The notes beneath the pieces were generated by a model. It was not told where the DNA came from. It did not search any database and worked only from the letters and a program-made list of their open reading frames with translations. This document shows positions 1-8,933 of a stretch of 15,693 bases of DNA, piece by piece (positions within the stretch are counted from its first letter, which is position 1; every line of letters begins with the position of its first letter). A program made the position numbers and the translations under genes. Source of the DNA: JBFJWU01 sp041623475 [NCBI: bacterium] (lineage in GTDB: Bacteria > J088); the NCBI GenBank assembly GCA_041623475.1, contig JBFJWU010000034.1:1-15693 (forward strand), given 5' to 3'.

Positions 1-1
1 A

Positions 2-115
2 AATCAGTTCAATGCAAATGCGGTTACTAATCCAACTGGCGCATCTGGTGTTTTACCTGAGGCCACGGATCCTGGTTGGACTATTAGGGGAAATTCGTTC
101 GCTCAGCCAGGTTGA
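2..115 (+). CDS. C-terminal end of an unidentified protein (5' end outside window)
   Basis: The reading frame is open from the left edge to a TGA at 113-115 and gives 37 residues ending in WTIRGNSFAQPG. The codons are rich in purine at the first position and in RNY form (about 18 of 37), which suggests real coding. The composition is rich in Asn, Gly, Pro, Ala and Thr, without a hydrophobic stretch, as at the tail of an exported or low-complexity protein. I do not recognise the family. A rival frame is open from position 3 to a TGA at 162-164 (ATG at 12) and would overlap the next gene by GTGA, but its codon pattern is poorer and Leu/Arg-rich. Which frame is real is uncertain. Confidence 0.35.
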   Translation, partial: NQFNANAVTNPTGASGVLPEATDPGWTIRGNSFAQPG

Positions 116-160
116 GGTAATTGCTCGACGTTTGGCAACGATCTTCAGTGGGCGGTTGAC

Positions 161-1489
161 GTGAGCGAGGCTGTCATCAGGTCAACATTGACACCGTGCA
201 AGGAATGCCTGACGTTGCTGCCCGCCCAACTGGTCGAAGAAAACGGAAATGTTTATCTTGACCGAACCTGTGACGACCACGGACACCAAAGAGACTATTA
301 TTGGAAGAACGCCGACAGGTTTCGCCGGGCACTGAAGTTGACACCGGACCCAACTACCCAGCCGGCGAAAGGTCCGGATCTCAATAATTTCCCGCTGGTG
401 CGTGGCGTATGTATCGATTTGACAACCCGGTGTAATTTGCCCTGTCCGACCTGCTTTGCTGACGCCAATCGCAGTGACAACTGGGAGCCTGATATCAACG
501 AAATCCGGAAACGTCTGCGCGGATTTTCGGGCGATAAACCGATCGTCTATTTGATTGGCGGCGAACCGACTTTGCGCAAAGACCTGCCAGAGATTATTGC
601 AATGCTTGTTACAGAAGGGTTTACGCCAAAATTGGTGACCAACGGGTTGAAGATTGCGGACCCAGAATATTTGAAGACGCTCCACAGGGCCGGATTGCAG
701 TGGGTTTTCCTGCAATTTGATGGTTTTCGCAAAGACACCAGTATCGCGTACAGGTCCCGTGATATCCGGGATTACAAAGAACGGGCAATTCGCAACATGG
801 CGGAGCTGGACATGAAAATCCTGCTTGCGTGCATGGTCGAAAAAGAGTTCAACGACGATGAGCTGGGGGAAATAATCAGATTCGCTGCAGACCACGAACA
901 TGTTTGCCAGGTTGCGTTTCTGCCTGCCAGTGACATTGGTCGCAAGGAACTGGTTGGACCAGAGTCCGAAACGATGATGGAAGATGTATTCGTTGGTCTG
1001 GAGCAAGGCCTGGACGGTCAGGTTTCAGGTAACGACTTTCTGTCCATGATGCGGATCAATCGCCTGGTTTTTCGCTTGACCCGCAAGGCGGATTTTTTCC
1101 CAAAAACCTGTTTTATGAGTATTGCTGTTTTCATTGACCGGGGACGAATTGTCCCGATCAACCGCCTGCTGAACCCAATAAACTGGGTCACAAACTACCG
1201 AGCATTGCTGGCGTTGCTGGTCCATGGTTGGCGCCTGCCGTTTTTTGAGAAGTGGCAAAACCGAAATGGATTTCTGGTTATCAACATCGAGAAATTCAGG
1301 TCGTCGCACAACTTTGACTGGACGGATGCGCACAGTTGTTCAAAGGTTTACATGCGTCGCGAAGGTTGGACATTAAGCTGCATGCACAATGCCTATACCC
1401 GGAACGATTATGATCGCTTTGATTCAGTCCCATCATCTGTACAACAGACGATTCCAGTTGAGCAAATAGGTACAGTTAATGTTGGATAG
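161..1489 (+). CDS. Radical SAM protein resembling the tetraether lipid synthase (Tes/MJ0619) family
   Basis: This is a 442-residue radical SAM enzyme. The SAM-cluster motif is C91-x3-C95-x2-C98 (CNLPCPTC), followed by GGEPT at 133-137. Before it lies a small metal-site-like segment, C13-x2-C16 with C37-x2-H40 (CDDHG). After the barrel come C317 within a segment ending in VPINR, then C393 and C407, which could hold auxiliary clusters. An N-terminal CxxC/CxxHG segment, a central barrel and late cysteines with an 'IPI-R' like stretch are what I recall of the archaeal Tes family, which joins two lipid chains carbon to carbon, and of its bacterial relatives. The radical SAM call is firm; the Tes-like call is by memory of the family. 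There is no B12 domain, unlike its neighbours. GTG is the only reasonable start, as an in-frame TGA lies at 113-115; the ribosome-binding site is weak. The next gene follows after 45 bases, probably in one operon. Confidence 0.85.
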   Translation: MSEAVIRSTLTPCKECLTLLPAQLVEENGNVYLDRTCDDHGHQRDYYWKNADRFRRALKLTPDPTTQPAKGPDLNNFPLVRGVCIDLTTRCNLPCPTCFADANRSDNWEPDINEIRKRLRGFSGDKPIVYLIGGEPTLRKDLPEIIAMLVTEGFTPKLVTNGLKIADPEYLKTLHRAGLQWVFLQFDGFRKDTSIAYRSRDIRDYKERAIRNMAELDMKILLACMVEKEFNDDELGEIIRFAADHEHVCQVAFLPASDIGRKELVGPESETMMEDVFVGLEQGLDGQVSGNDFLSMMRINRLVFRLTRKADFFPKTCFMSIAVFIDRGRIVPINRLLNPINWVTNYRALLALLVHGWRLPFFEKWQNRNGFLVINIEKFRSSHNFDWTDAHSCSKVYMRREGWTLSCMHNAYTRNDYDRFDSVPSSVQQTIPVEQIGTVNVG

Positions 1490-1534
1490 GCAGGAAATCA
1501 GGCGGGACGCAGTGTACGAGTATCGGACTGCTTC

Positions 1535-3043
1535 ATGAAAATTCTGTTGGCAAAGGCCGCGCACATTACCAGTACCCAGGTTGCAATTATTCCTCCACTG
1601 GGTTTGCTCTACATTGCCGGATCTATACGCAAGGATCGCCCTGATGACCTGATCAGGATTATTGACTGCAGAATTGAATCAGATCAGGAGTTTAGCCGGA
1701 TCGTGGCCGAGTGGAAGCCTGATGTAATCGGTATCAGTGCAATTACAGTGGAAAGCGGCCACGCGCTGGAACTTGCGGAAATCAGCAAAGCGGCCAGCCC
1801 CGATTCTGTCGTCGTAATGGGCGGTCCACATCCAACCAGCTACAACGACGAGGTTTTGAGCAACCCGAGCGTTGACTATACCGTACTCCACGAGGGGGAG
1901 ATTACATTCCTCAGGCTGCTTGATGCCCTGGAAAGAGGCGCCCCGGTTGACAATGTAAATGGAATCGGCCTGCGGGACGCAGACGGGCTACCAAGTAGTA
2001 CCGTGGCGCGTGAATTTGTTCAGGACCTGGACCAGATACCCCACCCGGCCTGGGATATGGTTGATTTTTCCCGCTACGAAAAAGTGAAGTCGATGAGCCT
2101 GATTGGCGCACGACGAGTAGCCCCGATTTTCACATCACGGGCATGCCCGTATCGCTGCACCTACTGCCACAATATGTTTGGCAAGAAGTTCCAGAAACGA
2201 TCCGTCGAAAATGTACTCGATGAAATGGAAATACTGGTTCATCAATATGGTGTCCAGAGATTCGAGATTATCGATGACATTTTCAATATCGACAAGATCC
2301 GCACGGCCGAAATCCTTCAGGGAATTTTGGATCGCGGGCTGGATGTGAAGCTTTCGTTCCCCAATGGTCTTCGCGGAGATCTGTTGACGGAGGAACTGGT
2401 TGATCTGTTTGCCAGGGCCGGGACAGAATTCGTCAGCCTGGCAATTGAAACGGCAAGCCCAAGGCTGCAGAAATACATTCGGAAGCACATAAAGCTGGAT
2501 AAAATTCAGGATGTTATCGGCTGGTTTGTCGAGCGCAAAGTCTTTACAAATTGCTTTTATATGTTGGGGTTCCCGACTGAAACAGTGGCCGAAATGAGGC
2601 AGACGATTGATTTCGCTTGCCGACAGCCGTCGCATACGGCCATGTTTTTTATCGTGACCCCATTCAATGGTACCGAGCTTGTCGACCAGGTCAAAGATAT
2701 CGACGCTGACTACCATTTGGACTTTAATCGCTACGCGTACCACGAGACCGACTTGAATGTCAGCGGTAATATCCCGACAAATGTGTTGCAGCGGTCGATT
2801 AAAGTCGCTTATCTGCGGTTTCTTTCAAATCCAATTCGACTGTTTCGTCTTGTCAAGGATCACCCCAACAAAAAGTTTCTGTTGCAGATGGCGTGGATGT
2901 TGGTGCACCGCATTTTCTTCGACAACCTGAACCACCGGGACATGATAGTTCGCCTGCGAACAGCGGTCGGTCTCGAGAAATCTATAGATCGGGATGGGGA
3001 ACCGGTCCTTGCAGCAAGCGAAACCAGGGCGAAAGCGGCCTGA
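1535..3043 (+). CDS. B12-binding-domain radical SAM protein
   Basis: This 502-residue protein opens with MKILLAKA, the usual first strand of a cobalamin-binding Rossmann domain. It continues with GGPHP (96-100) and LHEGE (118-122), typical of the B12 domain in BchE-like radical SAM enzymes. The DxHxxG motif of base-off B12 enzymes is absent, as is common in this subgroup. The cluster motif is C204-x3-C208-x2-C211 (CPYRCTYC). Late in the barrel, FNGT replaces the PGT motif seen in most of the paralogs here. Such enzymes methylate carbon or phosphorus, or form rings; the substrate cannot be read from the sequence. It starts at ATG with only a weak upstream GGA, 45 bases after the previous gene. 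It converges with the minus-strand operon, with only 14 bases between the stop codons and no obvious terminator. Confidence 0.9.
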   Translation: MKILLAKAAHITSTQVAIIPPLGLLYIAGSIRKDRPDDLIRIIDCRIESDQEFSRIVAEWKPDVIGISAITVESGHALELAEISKAASPDSVVVMGGPHPTSYNDEVLSNPSVDYTVLHEGEITFLRLLDALERGAPVDNVNGIGLRDADGLPSSTVAREFVQDLDQIPHPAWDMVDFSRYEKVKSMSLIGARRVAPIFTSRACPYRCTYCHNMFGKKFQKRSVENVLDEMEILVHQYGVQRFEIIDDIFNIDKIRTAEILQGILDRGLDVKLSFPNGLRGDLLTEELVDLFARAGTEFVSLAIETASPRLQKYIRKHIKLDKIQDVIGWFVERKVFTNCFYMLGFPTETVAEMRQTIDFACRQPSHTAMFFIVTPFNGTELVDQVKDIDADYHLDFNRYAYHETDLNVSGNIPTNVLQRSIKVAYLRFLSNPIRLFRLVKDHPNKKFLLQMAWMLVHRIFFDNLNHRDMIVRLRTAVGLEKSIDRDGEPVLAASETRAKAA

Positions 3044-3057
3044 ATACCCTGCCGATA

Positions 3058-4656
3058 CTAATGCACCCTGCCGGAGTTCTGCTGCGGCAAACCAATTGAC
3101 CTTAATCCGTGCGCAGAAAAGACAAGCAGCCGGTTGTTCGCAATCAGGCCATCCAGCGGTTTTGGACCCGCATTTCCGATGATCTCTAATGAACCGGGTG
3201 AGCCAATAGCGATGTCCCCGGTTCCATAGCTGACGGCAACCAACTGGTCTCCGTATTCAAGCAATCGACGGACTGACAGTAGTCCTGCGTATTGGTCGGG
3301 ACTGCTAAGGTTCGGAAAATCGTATGAGTGGATCTTAGAGCCGAAGAAATCGGAGACGATAACTCGGCCATTTTGAATAATTATTGCTCCGATCTGAAAA
3401 TCCAGTTTTCGTGAGGCGACCAATTGTGCGCGATCTGCCGTTCGCATTTCCAATCTCCCTCCTCCGGGTTCGCCTTTGCCCAGGGCCACAATTCCATCTT
3501 CGACAGCGGCATTAAAATACAGGTTCCCCTGTTCAGCTAAATTTGCCGACAGGTCCAGCCAGGTCGTCAACTTGTCAGCCCCAAAGCAATATTGGTAAAT
3601 CAGCGGAATATGGTCTGACAACAATAGATGACAGTCTTCCGAATTACCGAGCGAAACAGAGGAAAGTGGCTTGAATCGGGGCTCCCCAAATGGCACGGTT
3701 TCGGCAAATTCCAGTTCGCCATCTTCGGTAATATCGTAAAGAACCAGTTGGTGGCAATTCCAGCCGCCCAGCAGGACACGATGTCCGTCCTGTGAGACCG
3801 TCGCTAATTTGACGACACCTAGACGTTTGCCGGTGTTGCTTACCGTTTGCCACCCGACGAAGTGATGAACTGTTGGAAACTCAATTGTGTCATCACCGCA
3901 CTCGTGCAGCATCATGGTCGAACCGAAAGTCAATAGATAACCAAGTTGCGTGGGAATTACCCGGCGTGGGTGGGACAGCGTTCTCCAATACTCCCTTTGC
4001 GATTCAGCCAATTGGCGCGAATTTACGGCCAGGGTCGGGTCATCACCGTCGGGTTCGCCTGGATAGTAGAAGGAGTAGTTTGCCCAGAACATAAGAATTA
4101 TTGGAACGGCCATTCGCAATCGCAAAACCAACACCGGCCAGCGTCCACCAGTCAGGAATACAATGACCCCAGTCACCAGTACCACCAGCAGGGTTGAATT
4201 ATCTGCCAGCACAACTACTTTCAGGAATCCTGCGGCTTCAGGAACGTGCGAAAACAGCCAGACCTGGTTTCCCCGATGACCACCAGGGATCAGGATCAGG
4301 CCGGATGCCAGAAGGCCGCCAAGTAACAACAACAGGCGGATGAACAGATAGCGCGCACGCCGTGTAATTGCCATGAGTCGACCCGCGAGTCTAATCAACG
4401 CGAAGTCGGCAGCCACTGGCAGCAGCCCCGCAACAAGACGCCATACTGGATGAATATGAAGCGTCATCGCGAGCCGTTCGAATATTGCCACAAACAGGTA
4501 CCATTGCAGCGCGAAAAATATCGAGATTGTCGCTACAACCAATAATCCATTCGCAGGATTCCAGCGGGACGTGCCACCGCCGGGCTCTGCGGATTCATCA
4601 TCGAACATGCCGACAGCTGACTGATCCTCGTCGATTGAGTTTGAATCAATTGACAA
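3058..4656 (-). CDS. Five-helix membrane protein with C-terminal beta-propeller-like domain
   Basis: This 532-residue protein has five hydrophobic helices at about 38-60, 74-95, 103-124, 145-170 and 175-195. Arg-rich loops between helices 2 and 3 (RRAR) and 4 and 5 (RLR) fit a cytoplasmic N-terminus and place the last 330 or so residues outside the membrane. That part has repeated beta-strand and turn patterns (for example RVLLGGWN, RVIVSDFFG, QLVAVSYGTG) like a WD40 or YVTN-type propeller, though I cannot assign a family. It is the last gene of the minus operon and is probably made with it; a sensing, scaffolding or export-related role would be inference. The longest frame starts at TTG (4656), overlapping the previous gene by 11 bases (GTTGTCAATTGA). 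An ATG at 4608 (residue 17, MFDDES) is an alternative start. Neither has a strong ribosome-binding site. Confidence 0.75.
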   Translation of the reverse strand: MSIDSNSIDEDQSAVGMFDDESAEPGGGTSRWNPANGLLVVATISIFFALQWYLFVAIFERLAMTLHIHPVWRLVAGLLPVAADFALIRLAGRLMAITRRARYLFIRLLLLLGGLLASGLILIPGGHRGNQVWLFSHVPEAAGFLKVVVLADNSTLLVVLVTGVIVFLTGGRWPVLVLRLRMAVPIILMFWANYSFYYPGEPDGDDPTLAVNSRQLAESQREYWRTLSHPRRVIPTQLGYLLTFGSTMMLHECGDDTIEFPTVHHFVGWQTVSNTGKRLGVVKLATVSQDGHRVLLGGWNCHQLVLYDITEDGELEFAETVPFGEPRFKPLSSVSLGNSEDCHLLLSDHIPLIYQYCFGADKLTTWLDLSANLAEQGNLYFNAAVEDGIVALGKGEPGGGRLEMRTADRAQLVASRKLDFQIGAIIIQNGRVIVSDFFGSKIHSYDFPNLSSPDQYAGLLSVRRLLEYGDQLVAVSYGTGDIAIGSPGSLEIIGNAGPKPLDGLIANNRLLVFSAHGLRSIGLPQQNSGRVH

Positions 4657-6082
4657 CGGTGTGTCGAACCATGCGCATGCCCAACCTGGCGTGACTGATC
4701 AGGCTGCGGAGTCCCCTCGCGGAAGTCAATCGGCCAAATACGTATTCGGGGCGGAAGTAAAACTTACGGTAAAACCTGCGTGCGTTTGCGGCTAGCTCAT
4801 CAGGGGACATAAACTCTGTTTCTCCGGTTGGCATTCCCGACCAGCGAAACTGATCCGGAGACGAGTGCCGGTTAGCCCGTGACTGAATTCTGGCAAACCC
4901 TGTACCCGGCAATGGTGTCGCGACGTTGACCTGGACATAATCCAATTTCATTTCGATTGCTGTCCTGATCGATTCTTCGATTGTTTCTACAGATTCTCCC
5001 TGCAGACCCACCAGGAATGTTCCGCTGACCTCGATTCCAGCATCGTGGGCCCATCTTGCAGCATCCTGCCCCTGCTGCACCGTTGTCTTCTTTCCAGTTC
5101 GCTTCAAAATCTCGTCGGCGCCCGATTCAAAACCAATGCAAATCTGAAAGCAACCTGCCCGCCGCATTGTTTTCAAAAGTTCGGGGTCTACCGTTGCCGC
5201 AGTTGCGAAGCAGCGCCAGGACAAATCGATCTTCTGTTGCGTCAGCCGCTCACAAAATTCCAAAACCCTGGTCCGATTTGCCGTAAAGGTGTCGTCGCGA
5301 ATGCTGACCTCCTTAATGCCGTAACGATGAACCAGTTCCAGTATCTCGACGATTACCAGGTCCAGGGGACGCTCTCGTACACGGAAACCGTTCCAGATGT
5401 GCGTGGGGCAAAAATTGCAGGAACTGGAGCATCCTCTGGCTGTTTGCATCGTTGTCGAAGGCAGGCGCTGGCTGAAGGGAACTAAATACTTTTCCAGCGG
5501 CAAAAGATTTCTCGCCGGAGGGGGCTGTGTAATCCAATCGGTCGGCAATGACCTTTCTGTCTGGACCAACTTTCCTTCTTCAAGCCAGGAGAGGTTGTGT
5601 ATGTTTGTTCGATCAACACCAGCGGCCAATTGCGCGACCGTGGATTCCGGTTCAGCCGTCAAGGCAAAATCGACCAGCCCGCTGGAAAGAGGCCGGTCGG
5701 GACCGGCAGCAATATTTGGTCCACCGATGAGTAGTTGTGCGTTCGGTACGTTCTCCCGGAGTTGTCGCATCAACTCCAGGTCATCGCTCAGACTACCCCA
5801 GGCGGACGGCACAAAAATGAATTGCGGATTCGTTTCTTTCAGCCGTTTTGACAATTCCACGTGAGGAATTCCCAATACATTGGCAGGAATCAGGGTAACC
5901 GTGGTGCCCTGTGACTCAAGCAGTGATGCAGTGAAGGCAAGCTCGAGCGGTGGGTACGCGCAGGAAAGGGGTACTTCGCCACCAAAATTGTCGCGCAGGA
6001 AATTTACTTTTCGTCCGGCGATAACTGCGCAGGGGTCGACCAGCGCGACCTGCGCTGGCGCAAACAGGTCCAGACTTTTCAC
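4646..6082 (-). CDS. B12-binding-domain radical SAM protein
   Basis: This 478-residue protein has an N-terminal cobalamin-type Rossmann domain (about 10-150, with LIGGPN at 118-123) and a radical SAM barrel with C218-x3-C222-x2-C225 (CSSSCNFC). The barrel ends with the PGT motif (PLPGTGF) common in BchE/MiaB-like enzymes. Family members act as methylases, cyclases or mutases using methyl- or adenosyl-chemistry; no substrate can be named here. It starts with GTG in a 4-base GTGA overlap with the upstream gene's stop, with AGGCGG about 8 bases upstream, so translation is probably coupled. It is the fourth gene of the five-gene minus operon. Confidence 0.9.
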   Translation of the reverse strand: MKSLDLFAPAQVALVDPCAVIAGRKVNFLRDNFGGEVPLSCAYPPLELAFTASLLESQGTTVTLIPANVLGIPHVELSKRLKETNPQFIFVPSAWGSLSDDLELMRQLRENVPNAQLLIGGPNIAAGPDRPLSSGLVDFALTAEPESTVAQLAAGVDRTNIHNLSWLEEGKLVQTERSLPTDWITQPPPARNLLPLEKYLVPFSQRLPSTTMQTARGCSSSCNFCPTHIWNGFRVRERPLDLVIVEILELVHRYGIKEVSIRDDTFTANRTRVLEFCERLTQQKIDLSWRCFATAATVDPELLKTMRRAGCFQICIGFESGADEILKRTGKKTTVQQGQDAARWAHDAGIEVSGTFLVGLQGESVETIEESIRTAIEMKLDYVQVNVATPLPGTGFARIQSRANRHSSPDQFRWSGMPTGETEFMSPDELAANARRFYRKFYFRPEYVFGRLTSARGLRSLISHARLGMRMVRHTVVN

Positions 6083-7389
6083 GAGCCGCCTGTCGAAAAT
6101 GCCCCGTGGGCGTACAGTTTGCTAGCGCACCATTCGGCAAACTCGGGGGCATACTTGTGAACTTGAATTCCGGATCGGTAAACAAAGTTCTGGGCAGTGT
6201 AACGCCTGGCGCGATTATCTGCGTAACGCCAGAATTCACTGTCGGATCCATCGCGGTCTGTTTCGGGCATCGGGATGTCGCTCCACCAGAAGCTTGACTC
6301 CTTGAGGATCGTATTCGTTCGCTCGGCGACATAATTGACAAAATCGGCGTAATCTTTTGACTGGTCGCAGTAGGTTTGTGAATACTCAAGCTGGGTAACA
6401 TACCGACCTGTCGACTCGGCTTTTCTGATTTGCCGGACCAGTTCGTCGCGGTCCCGCATTTGAAGCGATGTCGTGTGGAAGTCGTCTACCGAAAATGCCA
6501 GCGTGCCGCCACGGAATGCGTTTATGATCAAATCCAGCGTGCCCGGCTTTGGCGGGGCAGCAAGCTCGTAATAGACACGAAGGTTGTAGGATCCGCCGTA
6601 CACAATCTCGGTATAGGATTCCGGCATCAGCCCCGCCACATCCCAGAAGATGTTGACGTAGTTCAGGTCCGGGTTGCGTGACAGTTGCTCCAAATGGTCA
6701 CGTTCCACATCTGCCGATCGAATGACTGGTGGCCTCTTGAAAAAGGTCTGTTGCGCCCGGGGCGAGCCAATGCAATGGTCGCAAGCCAACGGGCAACCCT
6801 TGAAAGCCATTGAAAAAGGATGGGTTGAAAAGACCCGATTACCGCGTCGGCGGTGATAGCCTAATACGTCCCGTTTGAATGACGGAAAGAAATCCCAGTT
6901 TTCGTAATGCAGTTGATCAAATAACGCCGGACTGGTTGTTTGCTTCCACGCGGTAGAAAAATCTGCGTGCACGATATTGGGAATCGCCTGGATATCGCCA
7001 CCGTCCAGAATTGCTGCAACAAGCCAGGCCAGGGCATCCTCGGCATCGCCACGAATGACAAAATCGAATTCTGTGTAACGCGAAACCTGCGACGCAAACG
7101 TGGATGCCGTCAAACCGCCACCGATGATCTTAAGATCCCGGTTAATTCGCCTGGCCAGGGTTGCAAATTCGATGGCACCAGGCAGTGTCAGGTACCAATG
7201 AGCGTCGATGATCAGGACCTCGGCTGATCGTAGCGCATCGGCCGTTATTTCAGAATGATAATATCCCCGCACCGGGTAGGGAATTCTCTCGATCATTGCC
7301 GGCAATGAAAGTGGAATGATTTCGCGCATCATCATTTGGGATTTCGGGTGGACATAGATGACCCTGGCGGGTTCAACCGAATGCTTCAT
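6079..7389 (-). CDS. Atypical radical SAM protein with B12-domain-like N-terminus
   Basis: The frame opens at 7497, but the ATG at 7389 is the better start. It shares one base with the stop of the preceding gene (TGATG) and yields MKHSVEPARVIYVHP, a normal first beta strand; the product is 436 residues. A Rossmann-like N-terminus contains KIIGGGLT and FVIRGDAED, the positions where GGxH and GEGE occur in the other enzymes. The cluster motif is C199-x3-C203-x2-C206 (CPLACDHC), with His rather than an aromatic residue before the last Cys. The PGT motif near the end of the barrel is missing, and the C-terminal half departs from the others, so it may bind a different substrate or have a changed role. 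Third gene of the minus operon. Confidence 0.85.
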   Translation of the reverse strand: MKHSVEPARVIYVHPKSQMMMREIIPLSLPAMIERIPYPVRGYYHSEITADALRSAEVLIIDAHWYLTLPGAIEFATLARRINRDLKIIGGGLTASTFASQVSRYTEFDFVIRGDAEDALAWLVAAILDGGDIQAIPNIVHADFSTAWKQTTSPALFDQLHYENWDFFPSFKRDVLGYHRRRGNRVFSTHPFSMAFKGCPLACDHCIGSPRAQQTFFKRPPVIRSADVERDHLEQLSRNPDLNYVNIFWDVAGLMPESYTEIVYGGSYNLRVYYELAAPPKPGTLDLIINAFRGGTLAFSVDDFHTTSLQMRDRDELVRQIRKAESTGRYVTQLEYSQTYCDQSKDYADFVNYVAERTNTILKESSFWWSDIPMPETDRDGSDSEFWRYADNRARRYTAQNFVYRSGIQVHKYAPEFAEWCASKLYAHGAFSTGGS

Positions 7390-8933
7390 CAGGCGTACCA
7401 ATCGGGCTCGACCAGTCGGGTGTACCGAGTCCCGCGAAATGGATTCAGGCCTTTGGCCAGCGAGCTGAGGAATATTTTCAGACTGATTCGCAGCCACCAG
7501 ATGTACATATTCCGTCGATATTTTGAACGGGAAAAAAGTCCCTTCAGGAGCCAGGGAATAGAAACAAAGCTGCGATTCAGTCGGTAGATTTCCGTTTCGA
7601 TCTGCTCGCGGGACATAGACTCCGATCGCATGACTGGTGTGGCCAGGTCAAAGTAATCAAAGTCTGTGATTTCGAGCCACCCCTTTTCGACAGCTTCGTC
7701 ATAGACCGCCGTGCCGGGGAACGGTGTCAGCGGATGAAAGGCCGGGTAATCTGGCTTGAGGGTCCGCGCAAATTCAAGTTGCCGGCGCATGGACTCAGGC
7801 GTTTCCTTGCGGTCACCAACGATAAACGTTGCCTGGCGAAATATCTTCGGATACTCATCGCGCAAGATTCGGAAAGTCTTCTGGGTACGGTCGTTGGAGT
7901 AAAATTTCTTGCGCCACTCACCCAGCGCGTCGTCTTCAATTCGTTCTACGCCGATGCACGTATGTGACAGGCCGCTGTCGACCAGTTTCCTCAGGACACC
8001 GTTTTCGTGGTCGCGCAGGATAAAGTCGGCACGAACAAATGCCATGTATGTCAGGTCATCGTAACCACGCGCCATCAGCGCATCGGCGAAATCGCTGCAC
8101 CAGTTGGGGTCCACATTAAATGTAGGGTCGGTAAAAATCAGGCACTTCTTGTCATACTTCTCGTACAGCAGTTCGATTTCGGCCATCATTCGATCCACCG
8201 ATTTTGTTCGCCATTTGGGCGCCAGGACTTCCTGCCGGCAGCCGTGTTCGTCGGTGGTCACTTTGCGCACGGCATCCTGCGTCCACCAGACGCAGAATGA
8301 ACACCGCGCGGGGCAGCCTCGGCTGTGATGAATGGTCGTACCGCCGTTGCTAAACAGGTATTTCGCTTTGCCGTATTTGTCCATTGGCATCAGGTCATAG
8401 GCGGGGATGGGCAGGTCATCAAGGTCCTCGACCAGCGCCCGCGGGGCAGTGTACTGGACCTGCCGTCCGTCCCACCAGGCGATACCGTCAACCTGACGCG
8501 CATCGGCAAGCGTTCCGTCTTCCAGGGTTCGCGCGATCTGTTGCATGGTGATTTCGCCTTCGCCGCGAACGATCAGGTCGATGGGGTGCTGCCTAAGGTA
8601 AAGTTCGTCGACGTTGGTAAAGTGCCCGCCGCCGAGAACCGTGATGACCGATGAATCAATTTCCTTGACAGTCCTGACCAGGCGAATAACCTCGGATGCG
8701 TAGGTCGCATGGTTTTCGCCGGCCGCAACGACCGCTGGGTCGAAATCCCGAATCTCCTGTTCCAGTCGGCGCCAGCCCATCTTTTCCGGCATGCAGTCAA
8801 TGACACGAACGTCGTGGCCGTCCTGGCGCAGTACGGCAGCCAGAGCCGGCAGGGCCTGGGGCATCAGGAAGTTGTCCTGTTCGTTCATGAATGGCCAAAG
8901 TTTTCGTGGGGGCGCAACCAGCAGGACCTTCAT
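7389..8933 (-). CDS. B12-binding-domain radical SAM protein (BchE-like), paralog of the gene at 14348
   Basis: This 514-residue protein starts MKVLLVAPPRK, with the B12 domain over about 1-145 (LGGGHF at 100-105, VRGEGE at 122-127). The barrel has C207-x3-C211-x2-C214 (CPARCSFC followed by VWW), a GVERIEDDAL segment and a PFPGT motif. It closely resembles the partial gene at the right edge: both share DPT(F/W)N(V/L)DP, a GVER stretch, TPFPGT and a C-terminus with P-x-W-Y. It resembles BchE-type B12 radical SAM enzymes, but the exact reaction is unknown. The start ATG overlaps the methyltransferase stop as ATGA (8930-8933), so it is probably translationally coupled. Second gene of the minus operon. 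Confidence 0.92.
   Translation of the reverse strand: MKVLLVAPPRKLWPFMNEQDNFLMPQALPALAAVLRQDGHDVRVIDCMPEKMGWRRLEQEIRDFDPAVVAAGENHATYASEVIRLVRTVKEIDSSVITVLGGGHFTNVDELYLRQHPIDLIVRGEGEITMQQIARTLEDGTLADARQVDGIAWWDGRQVQYTAPRALVEDLDDLPIPAYDLMPMDKYGKAKYLFSNGGTTIHHSRGCPARCSFCVWWTQDAVRKVTTDEHGCRQEVLAPKWRTKSVDRMMAEIELLYEKYDKKCLIFTDPTFNVDPNWCSDFADALMARGYDDLTYMAFVRADFILRDHENGVLRKLVDSGLSHTCIGVERIEDDALGEWRKKFYSNDRTQKTFRILRDEYPKIFRQATFIVGDRKETPESMRRQLEFARTLKPDYPAFHPLTPFPGTAVYDEAVEKGWLEITDFDYFDLATPVMRSESMSREQIETEIYRLNRSFVSIPWLLKGLFSRSKYRRNMYIWWLRISLKIFLSSLAKGLNPFRGTRYTRLVEPDWYA

Noticed and set aside
182-1006. Long minus-strand open frame opposite the Tes-like gene
   Set aside because: No domain or motif, no ribosome-binding site, and the plus frame has clear radical SAM motifs; it is an antisense shadow.
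3041-3060. Bidirectional terminator between the converging genes
   Set aside because: Only 14 bases separate the stops and no stem with a T-run is visible there.
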